The notes: a model not told the origin generated them from the letters alone. DNA of 64,000 nt from Rhodoplanes azumiensis (GCF_042682915.1 NZ_JBHUIW010000013.1:62001-126000), one strand, 5' to 3'. Counted from the first letter of the stretch, positions 16,425-24,802 are shown. Translations and numbers: made by a program.

Positions 16425-17675
16425 TCAACCGGGAAGATGGTCGACACTTTGGACCGGGATGATGGTCGACAGGTCTGGGTTGGGGTTTGCGGTTTGTTCC
16501 GCCGCTTCGCGGAGCCCCGGACGGGGCGGAGCGAAGCGGCGGAACAAACCGCGGCGATCGATCAGGCCGATGTCGTGCGCGCAGAAGCGCACGACATGGT
16601 CGCCCGTCTCGAGCTCCTCGAGGCCGAGCAACTCGCCCGCGAAGGCTTCGCCGATGAAGACGTGCTCGCCCTTCCATTTGATGTCGCCGGCCGGCCGCAC
16701 CCGGCGCACCTGATGATCGGCGTCGTACCAGGGATCCTCGACCGTCTCCGGCATCGCTCGCGAGGATGCGACGTAGACATCGGCCGGGGGATGCTGCGCC
16801 AGCGCCTCGTGCGGCCGTTCCTCGTTATAGTGCCGGCGGAACGCATCGAAGCGCGCCTGCTGCTCGGCCGCCGTCGCCGCCGCGGGATGCGTCGTCTGCT
16901 CCTTCAGCGTCCGGTGCATGCGCTCGTGCCGGCCGTTCTCCTGCGGCGAGGCCGGCCGAATGAAATGCGGCGCGATGCCGAGCTTGAGCCACCATACCGA
17001 CAGCCGCGTCAGTCCGCCCGCACCCGTCGAGCCGAACGGCGGCCCGTTGTCGCAGCGGATCGCCTTCGGCAGGCCGTGCTCGCAGAACGCCTGCGCGAAC
17101 ACCGGCCGAACCCCCGCCACCGTCGGAGCCGCAACCCGCACCTCGATCAGGAACCGCGTGACCCCGTCGGTCAGCGTCAAAGGATCGATCCGCCGCCCGT
17201 CCCGCGTGCGGAACCAGCCCTTGAAATCCGCGCTCCACTCGTCGTTCGGCGCCGCCGCCGCGACGAACGTGCGAGCCGGGTCGATCGGACGCCGCCGCCG
17301 CTTCACCGGTGCGACCAGCCCGCACGCCTTCAGGATGTCGCCGATCGTCGAGGCCGCCGGCCACGTCACCGCGGGCGCCTCCCGCTGCAACCGGGCCAGA
17401 AGCTTGCGCGGCCCGAAATGCGGAAACCGCCGCCGAAGCCGCACGACCTCCTCGGCAAGCGCCGCCGGGGTGCGGTGCGGGCACCGCAGCGGCGCGTGCG
17501 ACCGGTCCACGAACCAATCCGCAGCCCCGCTCGCCCGACGCCCACGCCACGCATAAAACGTATCCCGGCTCACCTCGTAGCGCCGGCAGAGCTCCGATAC
17601 GCTCCACGCCCCAGTGTCGTAATCCGACAACATCCGAATCCGCTGCTCCATCCGACAGGTCTCCAAGAACGGCAT
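16425..17675 (-). CDS. IS481-type DDE transposase
   Basis: Integrase-fold transposase of 416 residues. N-terminal helix-turn-helix WSVSELCRRYEVSRDTFYAWRGR (about 24-46) and an HTH_29-like region are followed by the catalytic core: first Asp in EWSADFKGWF, second in IRCDNGPPFGS, Glu in SPQENGRHERMHRTLKEQT. HYNEERPHEAL follows as usual. GGAGGGAGGATC just ahead of ATG 17675 is a good ribosome binding site. The C-terminal tail (LFRRFAPPRPGLREAAEQT) is encoded by one arm of a large hairpin. There is no frameshift or stop, so the protein is probably functional. Confidence 0.92.
   Translation of the reverse strand: MPFLETCRMEQRIRMLSDYDTGAWSVSELCRRYEVSRDTFYAWRGRRASGAADWFVDRSHAPLRCPHRTPAALAEEVVRLRRRFPHFGPRKLLARLQREAPAVTWPAASTIGDILKACGLVAPVKRRRRPIDPARTFVAAAAPNDEWSADFKGWFRTRDGRRIDPLTLTDGVTRFLIEVRVAAPTVAGVRPVFAQAFCEHGLPKAIRCDNGPPFGSTGAGGLTRLSVWWLKLGIAPHFIRPASPQENGRHERMHRTLKEQTTHPAAATAAEQQARFDAFRRHYNEERPHEALAQHPPADVYVASSRAMPETVEDPWYDADHQVRRVRPAGDIKWKGEHVFIGEAFAGELLGLEELETGDHVVRFCAHDIGLIDRRGLFRRFAPPRPGLREAAEQTANPNPDLSTIIPVQSVDHLPG
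16489..16552. repeat. Perfect 21-bp inverted repeat inside the transposase 3' end
   Basis: Arms 16489-16509 and 16532-16552 are exact complements (starting GCGGTTTGTTCC and ending GGAACAAACCGC) with a 22-base GC-rich spacer. On the transposase message this forms a very stable stem near the 3' end of the coding region. There is no T tract, so it is not a standard intrinsic terminator. Confidence 0.85.
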
Positions 17676-17763
17676 CGAAGATCCTCCCTCCGATGCACTG
17701 TGACCTGTCGACCATCTGCCCGGTCTGAACTGTCAGGAATCTACCCGGTCCGTACCTGCATTT

Positions 17764-17909
17764 CCCCCCACCCCCGACCCCTCCCCACCACTCGCTTCGC
17801 GAGCGGGAGGAGGGGAGTCGAGCGCCGTGCCTGCGGAACGACGAGGCGCTGCGGCTCCCCTCCCCCCATTCGCCCATGCGAATGGCGGGGAGGGGTCGGG
17901 GGTGGGGGG
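17764..17909. repeat. Long palindromic intergenic repeat
   Basis: The outer arms at 17764-17786 and 17887-17909 are a perfect 23-bp inverted repeat of C-rich/G-rich sequence (CCCCCCACCCCCGACCCC...). Inner hairpins such as CTCGCTTCGCGAG lie between them. The whole segment folds into a cruciform-like structure beside the IS element. Confidence 0.8.
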
Positions 17910-17960
17910 CTGATCTTGCACCGACGCTTGTTGTCGCCAACCCTCGGACAGAAAGCGAAA

Positions 17961-18737
17961 TCACCCGCCCGCCAGGAACGCCCGCAGCAGCGGCAGGGCG
18001 AGGTCGGGCCGCTCCAGCACGGCGGCGTGGCGGGTGCCGGGGATCTCGACCACGCGGGCGTGCGGGATCGTGCCGGCGAGCCAGTGCGCCCCCTCGACGA
18101 AGGGCGCCCGATCCTCGCTGCCGCACAGGATCAGGGTCGGCGCCGCGATGCGGCTCGCCTCGGCGAGGAGGTCGGCGGCGGCGAGCGCCTCGCAGGCCAG
18201 CGCATACCCTTCGGCCGGGCAGCGGGAGAGCGCGTCGCGGAAATAGCGGACGCCCGCGGCATCGGCCGCGATCGCGGCCGACGAGAACCAGATCGGCAGC
18301 AGCCTGTCGGTGAGCGAGGCGACGCCGGCGGCGCGCACCGCGGCGGCGCGCTCCAGCCAGGCTGCCCGCATCTCCGCCGTGTAGCGCGGGATCGTGTCGA
18401 TCAGCACGAGCCGATCCACCAGCGCGGGGAAATGCGCGGCGAAGTGCTGGGCGACCAGCCCGCCGAGCGAGATGCCGGCGACGTGAGCCCGGCCGATGTG
18501 CTGGGCGCGGAACAGATCGGCGAGCTGCTGGGCCAGATCCTCGACCGTGTAGGGCGCGTCCGGCACCGGGGTCGCGCCGTGCCCCGGCAGATCGTAGGAG
18601 ACGAGCCTGAAACGATCGGCGAGCGGCGCGGCGAAATCCCAGAAGCCGTGGTCGCAGCCGAGCCCGTGCAGCAGCACGAGCGGCGTCCCGAAGCCGGAGA
18701 CATGGAGGGCGATCGGGCCGGTCGGCAGGTCCGTCAT
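17961..18737 (-). CDS. Alpha/beta-fold hydrolase
   Basis: Soluble hydrolase of 258 residues with the alpha/beta-hydrolase layout. The oxyanion region is LVLLHGLGCDHGFWDF, the nucleophile Ser is in GISLGG (about residue 91), the acid is in LILCGSEDRAPF, and the catalytic His is in IPGTRHAAVLERP. The sequence YDLPGHGATPVPDAPYTVEDLAQQLADLF is typical of 3-oxoadipate enol-lactonase (PcaD)-like and related esterases, but no beta-ketoadipate genes are nearby, so the substrate cannot be named. It is divergent from the CaiB gene, 153 bases apart. Confidence 0.85.
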   Translation of the reverse strand: MTDLPTGPIALHVSGFGTPLVLLHGLGCDHGFWDFAAPLADRFRLVSYDLPGHGATPVPDAPYTVEDLAQQLADLFRAQHIGRAHVAGISLGGLVAQHFAAHFPALVDRLVLIDTIPRYTAEMRAAWLERAAAVRAAGVASLTDRLLPIWFSSAAIAADAAGVRYFRDALSRCPAEGYALACEALAAADLLAEASRIAAPTLILCGSEDRAPFVEGAHWLAGTIPHARVVEIPGTRHAAVLERPDLALPLLRAFLAGG

Positions 18738-18890
18738 GGAACGATCCGCGGTTCGAAGGGGCGCCCGGAGAACGGGCGGGTCGATGCAATGTCCCGCGAC
18801 CGGCGACGGCCCGGATCGGGCTCGCCTCGGCGCGAGGAATCTGCTTCCTTGCTAGCACACCCGCCCGAAATCCGTCATCGCGTGCGTCAT

Positions 18891-20159
18891 ATGCCTCCTG
18901 CCACCGAGCCCCGCCCTCCTCTCGCCGGCGTCCGTGTCCTCGAGCTGGCCCGCATCCTCGCCGGCCCGTGGGCCGGCCAGCTCCTCGCCGATCTCGGCGC
19001 CGAGGTGATCAAGATCGAGCGTCCGGAGGTCGGCGACGACACCCGCAGCTGGGGCCCGCCCTTCGTGCCGGAGCGCAGCGCCGACGCCACCGACGCGAAT
19101 GGTGCGGCGCATGGTGTGGCGCATGGTGCGGCGAGCCGCGGCGCCGCGGCCTATTATCATTCGACCAACCGTGGCAAGCGCTCGGTGGAGGCCGACTTCG
19201 AGACGCCGGAGGGGCGCGATCTGGTGCTCGCGCTGGTGCGCGAGGCCGACGTGCTGATCGAAAACTTCAAGCTCGGCGGCCTGAAGCGCCACGGCCTCGA
19301 TTACGACAGCCTGAAGGCGATCAACCCGCGGCTGATCTACTGCTCGATTACCGGCTTCGGCCAGACCGGGCCGTATGCGGCGCGGGCCGGCTACGACTAT
19401 CTGATCCAGGCGATGGGCGGCATCATGCATCTCACCGGCGCGCCCGACGGCGAGCCGATGAAGATCGGCGTCGCCTTCGCCGACATCTTCACCGGCCTCT
19501 ACGCGACGGTGGCGATCGAGGCGGCGCTGATCGAGCGCGCGCGCTCCGGCCTCGGCCAGCACATCGACATGGCGCTGCTCGACTCGATGGTCGGCGTGCT
19601 CGCCAACCAGGCGCTGAACTATCTGGTCTCCGGACGCTCGCCGACCCGGATGGGCAACGCCCACCCCAACATCGTTCCCTATCAGGTCTTCCCGGCGTCG
19701 GACGGCCATCTCGTCGTCGCGGTCGGCAACGACGGTCAGTACCGGCGGTTCTGCGAGGTGCTGAAGGCGCCCGAGCTCGCCGCCGATCCGCGCTACGCCT
19801 CCAATGCCGGCCGTGTCGCCGAGCGTGCCGGCCTCACCGCGGCGATCGCGGCGCTCACCGCACAGCACCGCCGCGACGATCTGCTCGCCGCCCTGGAGGC
19901 GGTCGGCGTGCCGGCCGGGCCGATCCACGACGTCGCCGAGGTGTTCTCGGATCCGCAGGTGACGGCGCGCGGCATGCGGCTCGACCTCCCTGCACCCGCG
20001 ACCGAGGCCGGGCACGTCCCCGGGGTGCGCACGCCGATCCTGTTGTCACGGACGCCACTCGACTACACGGCGGCGTCGCCGGCGCTCGGCTCCGACACGG
20101 CGGAGATCCTGGCGCGTCGCACCGACGGCCGTCGACTGTTCCGCAGCTCCGGCGAGTAG
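18891..20159 (+). CDS. CaiB/BaiF (class III) CoA-transferase
   Basis: Cytosolic CoA-transferase of 422 residues that moves CoA between carboxylic acids. The family blocks are ARILAGPWAGQLLADLGAEVIKIERPEVGDDTRSWGPPF, ENFKLGGLKRHGLDYDSLKAINPRLIYCSITGFGQTGPYA, and GVAFADIFTGLYA with the probable catalytic Asp. Start ATG 18891 is the first ATG before the conserved LAGVRVLELARI. An oddity is a low-complexity Ala-His-Gly insert (about residues 67-80) encoded by a short tandem repeat. The next gene is a GntR/HutC regulator. The acyl substrate is unknown; many such genes are labelled formyl-CoA or succinyl-CoA transferase by default. Confidence 0.9.
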   Translation: MPPATEPRPPLAGVRVLELARILAGPWAGQLLADLGAEVIKIERPEVGDDTRSWGPPFVPERSADATDANGAAHGVAHGAASRGAAAYYHSTNRGKRSVEADFETPEGRDLVLALVREADVLIENFKLGGLKRHGLDYDSLKAINPRLIYCSITGFGQTGPYAARAGYDYLIQAMGGIMHLTGAPDGEPMKIGVAFADIFTGLYATVAIEAALIERARSGLGQHIDMALLDSMVGVLANQALNYLVSGRSPTRMGNAHPNIVPYQVFPASDGHLVVAVGNDGQYRRFCEVLKAPELAADPRYASNAGRVAERAGLTAAIAALTAQHRRDDLLAALEAVGVPAGPIHDVAEVFSDPQVTARGMRLDLPAPATEAGHVPGVRTPILLSRTPLDYTAASPALGSDTAEILARRTDGRRLFRSSGE

Positions 20160-20365
20160 GCCGGACGGGTTCACCCGGGAGCGGCCACGCATGGCGGCCG
20201 TGCACACAGAATCGGGTAAAAACGCGAAAGTGCAATCGACAGGCGACCCTCCGGCGTGCGAAGAACTAGCCGTCGTGAACACCGGACGGCGCGATTCGCT
20301 CGCCCGCCGTTCGACCTCGAGCACTTTCGGTCGCTCCATCCCGACGGCCTCACAGTTTTATCACC

Positions 20366-21106
20366 ATGCGTAACACGCGCCGCTCCTTCCTGTATCACGA
20401 CGTCGCCTCGGCGCTGCGCGCCCGCATCGCCCGCGGAACCTATCCGCCGGGCGAACGGCTGCCCAGCCTCAGCGAGCTGATGGAGGAGTTCGAGGTCAGC
20501 GCCATCACGGTGCGGCGCGCCCTCACCGAGCTCACCTACGAGGGGCTGATCCGCGGGCACCAGGGCCTCGGCGTCTTCGTCAAGGAGAAGCCGCGAATCC
20601 ACCGCGTGCTCGCCGGCGATCCCGACCGCTCGATCGGCGACGAGATCGCCCGCGCCGGCTTCACGCCGCGGCTGGAGGAGATCGGCTTCAGCGAGGTCGA
20701 GGCCGACGACGACGTCGCCGCCCGCCTGCGCGTGCCGCGCGGAACACGCCTGTTCGTCCACCAGAAGCTCACCTTCGCCAACGACGAGCCGGTGGCGCTG
20801 CACTCGTGGTGGCTCCGCCCGCGTCTCGCCAAGCAGTTGCGGGCCGGATTGTCGGAACGGTTCATCTTTCCGCTCCTCAAGGAGCGCAAGTTCGACGTCG
20901 AGAACCTGCGCTGCGAGTTCTCCGCCACGGCCCTGCCCGAGGAGCACGCCGCTCGCTTCGGCCTGCCGGCCGGCTCGCCGATGATGCGGGTCGACTACAC
21001 GATGGCGACCAAGACGGGTGCGCCGACCCTGATCGGCCGCACGCTGGCCCGCGCCGACCGCTTCACCTTCGAGGTGACGCTGCCGCAGCGCCGCGGCCGG
21101 CGCTAG
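20366..21106 (+). CDS. GntR-family regulator, HutC/UTRA subfamily
   Basis: DNA-binding regulator of 246 residues. The winged helix occupies about 10-75 (YHDVASALRARIARGTYPPGERLPSLSELMEEFEVSAITVRRALTELTYEGLIRGHQGLGVFV) and the UTRA ligand domain about 90-240, with VPRGTRLFVHQKLTFANDEPVALHSWWL and ARADRFTFEVTLP. ATG 20366 is the first start before similarity. The 206-base gap upstream separates it from the CaiB gene, whose control is one possible role. The ligand is unknown. Confidence 0.88.
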   Translation: MRNTRRSFLYHDVASALRARIARGTYPPGERLPSLSELMEEFEVSAITVRRALTELTYEGLIRGHQGLGVFVKEKPRIHRVLAGDPDRSIGDEIARAGFTPRLEEIGFSEVEADDDVAARLRVPRGTRLFVHQKLTFANDEPVALHSWWLRPRLAKQLRAGLSERFIFPLLKERKFDVENLRCEFSATALPEEHAARFGLPAGSPMMRVDYTMATKTGAPTLIGRTLARADRFTFEVTLPQRRGRR

Positions 21107-21111
21107 ACAGC

Positions 21112-21139
21112 GTCATTGCGGGGCGCGCCGCGGAATGAC
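21112..21139. repeat. Short intergenic palindrome (GTCATT...AATGAC)
   Basis: GTCATT at 21112-21117 pairs with AATGAC at 21134-21139 around a GC-rich core, just after the GntR stop codon. It resembles the other dispersed palindromes in this window and may mark the 3' end of the transcript. Confidence 0.45.
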
Positions 21140-21222
21140 CGGTCATACAAAACGCCGGAATCTTTGACGCGTCCCGGCTCCCCTGCGAGCCTCCCGCCCC
21201 ACAAGAAAATTCGCGGGAGAGA

Positions 21223-21999
21223 ATGCCGATGGCCGTGACCCTCTACAACGCGCCGCAATCGACCTGCAGCCAGCGGGTGCGCTTCGTGCTGAACGCGAAA
21301 GGTCTCGCCTTCGACGAGCGCCGGCTCGACCTGTTCGCCGGCGATCAGTTGAAGCCGGACTACCTCGCGCTCAACCCCAACGGGGTCGTCCCGACGCTCG
21401 TCCACGACGGCGCCGTGATCGTCGATTCGTCCGTGATCATGGAATATGTCGAGGAGGTGTTTCCGGTCACGCCGCGCTTCGTTCCGGAGGATCCGGTGGC
21501 GCGCGCGAGAATGCGGTCGCTGATGCGCTTCGTCGACGAGGTGCCGGCGCCGGCGATCCGGGTGCCGAGCTACAACCTCGCCTTCCTGCCGCACTTCCAG
21601 GCGATGAGCGAGGAGGCGTTCCGGGCGATGGCGGATTCGAAGCCGCTGCGCCGCGAGTTCCTGCTGTCGATGGGGCGCACCGGCTTCCCGCAGGCCGACA
21701 TGGATCTCTCGTTGAAGAAGCTCGAGCAGACCGTCGCGCGCATGGCCGACGCGATCGCCGCGAGCGGTGGCCCGTTCCTGCAAGGCGCCGCACCGACGCT
21801 CGCCGACATCTCGGTGATGCCCGTGATCGTGCGGATGGACGACATCCGCCTCGCGCATCTGTGGGCGAAGCGACCGGCGGTCGGCGCCTGGCTCGACGCG
21901 ATCCGGGCGCTGCCTGCGTTCCAGCCGACCTACTACACGGGCTCGCTGCTCACCGAGAAGTACCCGCATCTGCGCGAGCAGCTCGCCGCCGCGTGCTGA
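21223..21999 (+). CDS. Glutathione S-transferase family protein
   Basis: Thioredoxin-fold plus all-alpha domain protein of 258 residues. The N-terminal domain has VTLYNAPQSTCSQRVRFVLNAKGL, LNPNGVVPTLVHDGAVIVDSSVIMEYVEEVFP (the glutathione gamma-glutamyl-binding VPTL and DSSVI motifs). The C-terminal helical domain includes PFLQGAAPTLADISVMPVIVRM. ATG 21223 is preceded by a GGGAGAGA ribosome binding site; ATG 21229 is also possible. It stands alone. Role is likely conjugation or isomerisation of a small electrophile; no pathway partner is adjacent. Confidence 0.92.
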   Translation: MPMAVTLYNAPQSTCSQRVRFVLNAKGLAFDERRLDLFAGDQLKPDYLALNPNGVVPTLVHDGAVIVDSSVIMEYVEEVFPVTPRFVPEDPVARARMRSLMRFVDEVPAPAIRVPSYNLAFLPHFQAMSEEAFRAMADSKPLRREFLLSMGRTGFPQADMDLSLKKLEQTVARMADAIAASGGPFLQGAAPTLADISVMPVIVRMDDIRLAHLWAKRPAVGAWLDAIRALPAFQPTYYTGSLLTEKYPHLREQLAAAC

Positions 22000-22030
22000 G
22001 CCCGGCGGCACCGCGCACATGATCTGATCT

Positions 22031-22058
22031 GAAGCGATTCCAACCTTGGAATCGCTTC
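22031..22058. repeat. Near-perfect 13-bp palindrome between GST and PepSY genes
   Basis: GAAGCGATTCCAA (22031-22043) and TTGGAATCGCTTC (22046-22058) are exact complements around CC. No T tract follows. It may be a transcript-end hairpin or a protein site; similar GCGATTCCA palindromes are common between genes in this group (from memory). Confidence 0.7.
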
Positions 22059-22160
22059 GAACTGAGCGCTCGCGCGCCGCCGGCGATTGTTCTGCTTCGA
22101 GCGTCCGTGCTACGGGCGGACCATGACGGAGATCACCCCCGACTCCCCCGGGTCCGCGCG

Positions 22161-23321
22161 ATGACGCCGCAGGCCGTGAAGATCTGGTCGCGCGTCCACA
22201 CCTGGACGAGCCTGATCTCGACCGTGTTCCTGCTGATGCTGTGCATCACCGGGCTGCCGCTGATCTTCCACCACGAGATCGAGCACCTCACCGGCGAGAC
22301 CGCCGAGCCGGCGGCGCTGCCGGCCGGCACGCCGATGGCCGATCTCGACCGCATCGTCGCCGCCGGGGTCGCGCGCTATCCCGGATACGTGCCGCACTAC
22401 GTCGTGTGGGACCGCGACGAGGCGGCGCTGGTCCATGTCGTGGTCTCGCCGACCTACACGTCACCCGTCGAGGAGAATCGTCTGGTGACGCTCGACGGCC
22501 GCACCGCGCAGGTGCTCGGCCAGCCGGCGCCGGGCGGCTTCATGCACGTGATGCTGCAGCTCCATGTCGACATGTTCGCAGGGCTTCCGGGCAAGCTCTT
22601 CCTCGGCGCGATGGGGCTCCTGTTCGCCGTGGCGATCGTCTCCGGCGTCGTGCTCTACGCGCCGTTCATGCGCCGCCTCGACTTCGGCACCGTGCGGGCG
22701 ACGTCGTCGCGGGCGCGCTGGCTCGACGTCCACAATCTGCTCGGCGTCGTCACGGTCGTGTGGGCCCTGGTGGTCGGCCTCACCGGCACGATCAACACCC
22801 TCGCCGAGCTGATGATCGGCCTGTGGCAGAAGACCGAGCTCGCCGAGATGGTGCGGCCCTACGCGGGCAAGCCGCCGCTGGCGCAGCACGGCTCCGTGCA
22901 GGCGGCCGTCGACGCGGCGCGCGCCGTGACGCCCGGCAAGACCACGTTCTTCATGGCCTTCCCCAAGGCGCCCTACTACACCGACCAGCACCACTTCGTC
23001 GTGTTCATGCGCGGCGAGACGCCGCTCACCTCGCGGCTGATGACGCCCGTGCTGGTCGACGGCGAGACCGCGACCGTCACGGCGACCCGCGAGCTGCCGT
23101 GGTATCTGACGGTCCTGCTCGTCTCGCAACCGCTGCATTTCGGCGACTACGGCGGCATGCCGCTGAAGATTCTGTGGGCCATGCTCGACGTGATCACGAT
23201 CGTGGTGCTGGCGAGCGGCCTCCGGCTCTGGGTGGCGCGCCGCCGCTCCCGGGTCGGCGCGCGCCGCGTCGCGCCGCCCGAGACGATGCCGGCCGCGACC
23301 TCGACGCAGCCCGCCGAATGA
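22161..23321 (+). CDS. PepSY-associated transmembrane protein
   Basis: Inner-membrane protein of 386 residues. TM1 is about 12-34 (WTSLISTVFLLMLCITGLPLIF with the conserved VHTWTSL lead), followed by a periplasmic PepSY region, then TM helices near LFLGAMGLLFAVAIVSGVVLYAPF, LLGVVTVVWALVVGLTGTIN and the C-terminal LDVITIVVLASGLRLWVAR. This is the PepSY_TM (PiuB-like) family, often linked to siderophore or haem iron reduction. Start ATG 22161 precedes the conserved KIWSRVHTW. The stop overlaps the next start (ATGA). Confidence 0.88.
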   Translation: MTPQAVKIWSRVHTWTSLISTVFLLMLCITGLPLIFHHEIEHLTGETAEPAALPAGTPMADLDRIVAAGVARYPGYVPHYVVWDRDEAALVHVVVSPTYTSPVEENRLVTLDGRTAQVLGQPAPGGFMHVMLQLHVDMFAGLPGKLFLGAMGLLFAVAIVSGVVLYAPFMRRLDFGTVRATSSRARWLDVHNLLGVVTVVWALVVGLTGTINTLAELMIGLWQKTELAEMVRPYAGKPPLAQHGSVQAAVDAARAVTPGKTTFFMAFPKAPYYTDQHHFVVFMRGETPLTSRLMTPVLVDGETATVTATRELPWYLTVLLVSQPLHFGDYGGMPLKILWAMLDVITIVVLASGLRLWVARRRSRVGARRVAPPETMPAATSTQPAE

Positions 23322-23569
23322 CCGCCCCGCTCCGCCGCCCCGTGGCCGCATGCCGACCGGCGGGCCGGCGCGACTCGCTCGCCCGCCTGTGGGCCTGGCC
23401 GATCGCCGTCGCGGTGGCGAGCACGGCTGGCTTGATCGCGGCGCTGGTCGGCGACGGCCTCCTCGACGTGGTCTCCTGGCTCGGCCTCGGCCTCCCGGTC
23501 GCCGTGTCGGCGTGGTTCTGGGTCCGGCGGCCGAAGGTGGCGCGGCGTCAGGGCCGCGCGCGCCCGTGA
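23318..23569 (+). CDS. Small two-helix membrane protein, co-translated with PepSY protein
   Basis: A frame of 83 residues begins at ATG 23318, overlapping the upstream stop by four bases. It has two hydrophobic helices (WAWPIAVAVASTAGLIAALVGDG and LLDVVSWLGLGLPVAVSAWFWV) and basic ends (RRPKVARRQGRARP). I do not recognise a named family, but small proteins of this shape regularly follow PepSY genes. It probably assists the PepSY protein in the membrane (inference from coupling). Confidence 0.72.
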   Translation: MTAPLRRPVAACRPAGRRDSLARLWAWPIAVAVASTAGLIAALVGDGLLDVVSWLGLGLPVAVSAWFWVRRPKVARRQGRARP

Positions 23570-23827
23570 AGCGAATGCGCGGTCGCAGCCGCGCAGCGAC
23601 GCGCCGACCGCCCCGTCATCGGAGGCCGATCATCGCGTCGCAGGCCCGGATCACCGCGCAGGCCTCGCGGCCCACCACGAGGCTCGCTTCGCGGGCGGGG
23701 GAGGAGGGCTCGAGGCCCCGGTTTCCGCGGCCCGGCCTTGCGAGAGAGCCCCGTTGCGGCCGCGCCTTCAGCGTCCACCCCCACGTCCGTCTCCCCCCAC
23801 CGGCGTGTTTCTGGCATGGTGGCGGGC

Positions 23828-24316
23828 ATGTCGGACCAGCCCGCCACCACGGCCGCCCCACCGGTCGCCTTCTCCACCACGCTCGACGCGCGGGTGCTGC
23901 GGCACGACCCGCAGTGGGGCATGTCGACGCTCTACGTCGGCGACGGCGAGCTGCGGGTGCCGATGGTGGCGGCGCCGGTCGACACCGGCGTGCGGGTGAC
24001 GATCGACGCGCGCGACGTCGCCGTCGCGCTCACCCGCCCCATGGACGTGTCGATCACCAACCGTCTGCCCGGCACGATCGTCGCGGTGGAGCGGCTCGCC
24101 GCGCCCTATGCGCGCGTCACCTTCGACCTCGGCGCGACCCGGCTCGATGCCCTCGTGACTTGGGAGTCGGTCGAGCGGCTGGCGCTCGAGCCCGGCCTTT
24201 TGGCGTGGGCGATGATCAAGTCGGTCGCGATCGGGAGCGAGGCTGTTCGTCCGGCGGATCTGCCGACGCCCCGCCGCTGGCCCGTGGTTCGTAATCCGGA
24301 TCGAGGGCCGCGGTGA
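23828..24316 (+). CDS. Stand-alone TOBE-domain protein resembling the ModC C-terminus
   Basis: A 162-residue protein that matches the molybdate-binding C-terminal half of the ABC ATPase ModC. FSTTLDARVLRHDPQWGMSTLYVGDGELRVP corresponds to the first TOBE repeat, VRVTIDARDVAVALTRPMDVSITNRLPGTIVAVE to the second, and VTWESVERLALEPGLLAWAMIKSVAI to the end of the domain. No Walker motifs or ABC signature exist upstream, so the ATPase half is absent. It either is a free molybdate-binding protein or a fragment left after loss of modC. ATG 23828 has GGTGG upstream; ATG 23816 is an alternative. Its 3' end overlaps the convergent ModE-like gene by 101 bases. Confidence 0.7.
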   Translation: MSDQPATTAAPPVAFSTTLDARVLRHDPQWGMSTLYVGDGELRVPMVAAPVDTGVRVTIDARDVAVALTRPMDVSITNRLPGTIVAVERLAAPYARVTFDLGATRLDALVTWESVERLALEPGLLAWAMIKSVAIGSEAVRPADLPTPRRWPVVRNPDRGPR

Positions 24317-24695
24317 GCTCGGCCAGCGCCGCGGCGCCGCTTTTGCGGGCCTGCCGCTCCAGCGAGCGATAGAGCGCGATCAGCCGCTCGCCGAACACGG
24401 TGAGCGCCGCCCCACCGCCGCGCCGGCCCGGGAAGGTCTCGACCACGGCGGTCTCGAAGGTGTGGTTGAGGGCGTCCACCATCAGCCAGCATTTGCGGTA
24501 GGACGTGCCGGACGCCCGGCTGGCGCCGAGGATCGAGCGCTCGCGCCGGATCGTCTCCAGCAGTGCGATGTCCTCCGGATCGAGGCGGCCGCCATTGCCG
24601 AAGGCGACGCGCAGCGCGACGCTCGCCGGCGGAATGCAGGCGGGCTTAGCCGCGGCGCTCTCGCCGGTGGGGGGCACGGCCGGTTTCCGCGGCAT
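24216..24695 (-). CDS. ModE-like winged helix regulator (DNA-binding domain only)
   Basis: A 159-residue protein with the LysR-type helix-turn-helix of the ModE N-terminal domain: LDPEDIALLETIRRERSILGASRASGTSYRKCWLMVDALNHTF, then VVETFPGRRGGGAALTVFGERLIALYRSLE. ModE represses molybdate uptake genes, but full ModE also carries a C-terminal Di-Mop domain, which is missing here. The adjacent stand-alone TOBE protein could supply it in trans (inference). The C-terminal tail is low-complexity and is the part that overlaps the neighbouring gene. Confidence 0.8.
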   Translation of the reverse strand: MPRKPAVPPTGESAAAKPACIPPASVALRVAFGNGGRLDPEDIALLETIRRERSILGASRASGTSYRKCWLMVDALNHTFETAVVETFPGRRGGGAALTVFGERLIALYRSLERQARKSGAAALAELTAALDPDYEPRASGGASADPPDEQPRSRSRPT

Positions 24696-24802
24696 CGGGC
24701 AGCCTCGCGTGTCGAACGGCGGGCCGGCCGGGCCGCCTCATCGATCCTTGTCCTTGGCGTAAGTCAGGACACGGACGCTGGCAAGCGGCCGCGGGCGGCC
24801 CC

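Larger units (their letters stand above)
16422..17757. mobile_element. IS481-type insertion sequence, apparently complete
   Basis: The transposase gene is bracketed by inverted ends of about 53 bases (left 16422-16474, right 17703-17757). Each end carries a repeated block: inner copies share GATGGTCGACAGGT and outer copies share ACCGGG plus AGAT. The outer copies have diverged more than the inner ones, and there appears to be a one-base offset between left and right. The transposase stop codon lies inside the left end. I could not identify a target duplication. The element sits downstream of iclR and does not obviously interrupt a gene. Confidence 0.8.

Noticed and set aside
16437..18890. A very long plus-strand open frame that joins the antisense of the transposase and hydrolase to the CaiB gene
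   Set aside because: Only the part from 18891 has family motifs. The upstream part is antisense to two real genes and is an effect of high GC content.
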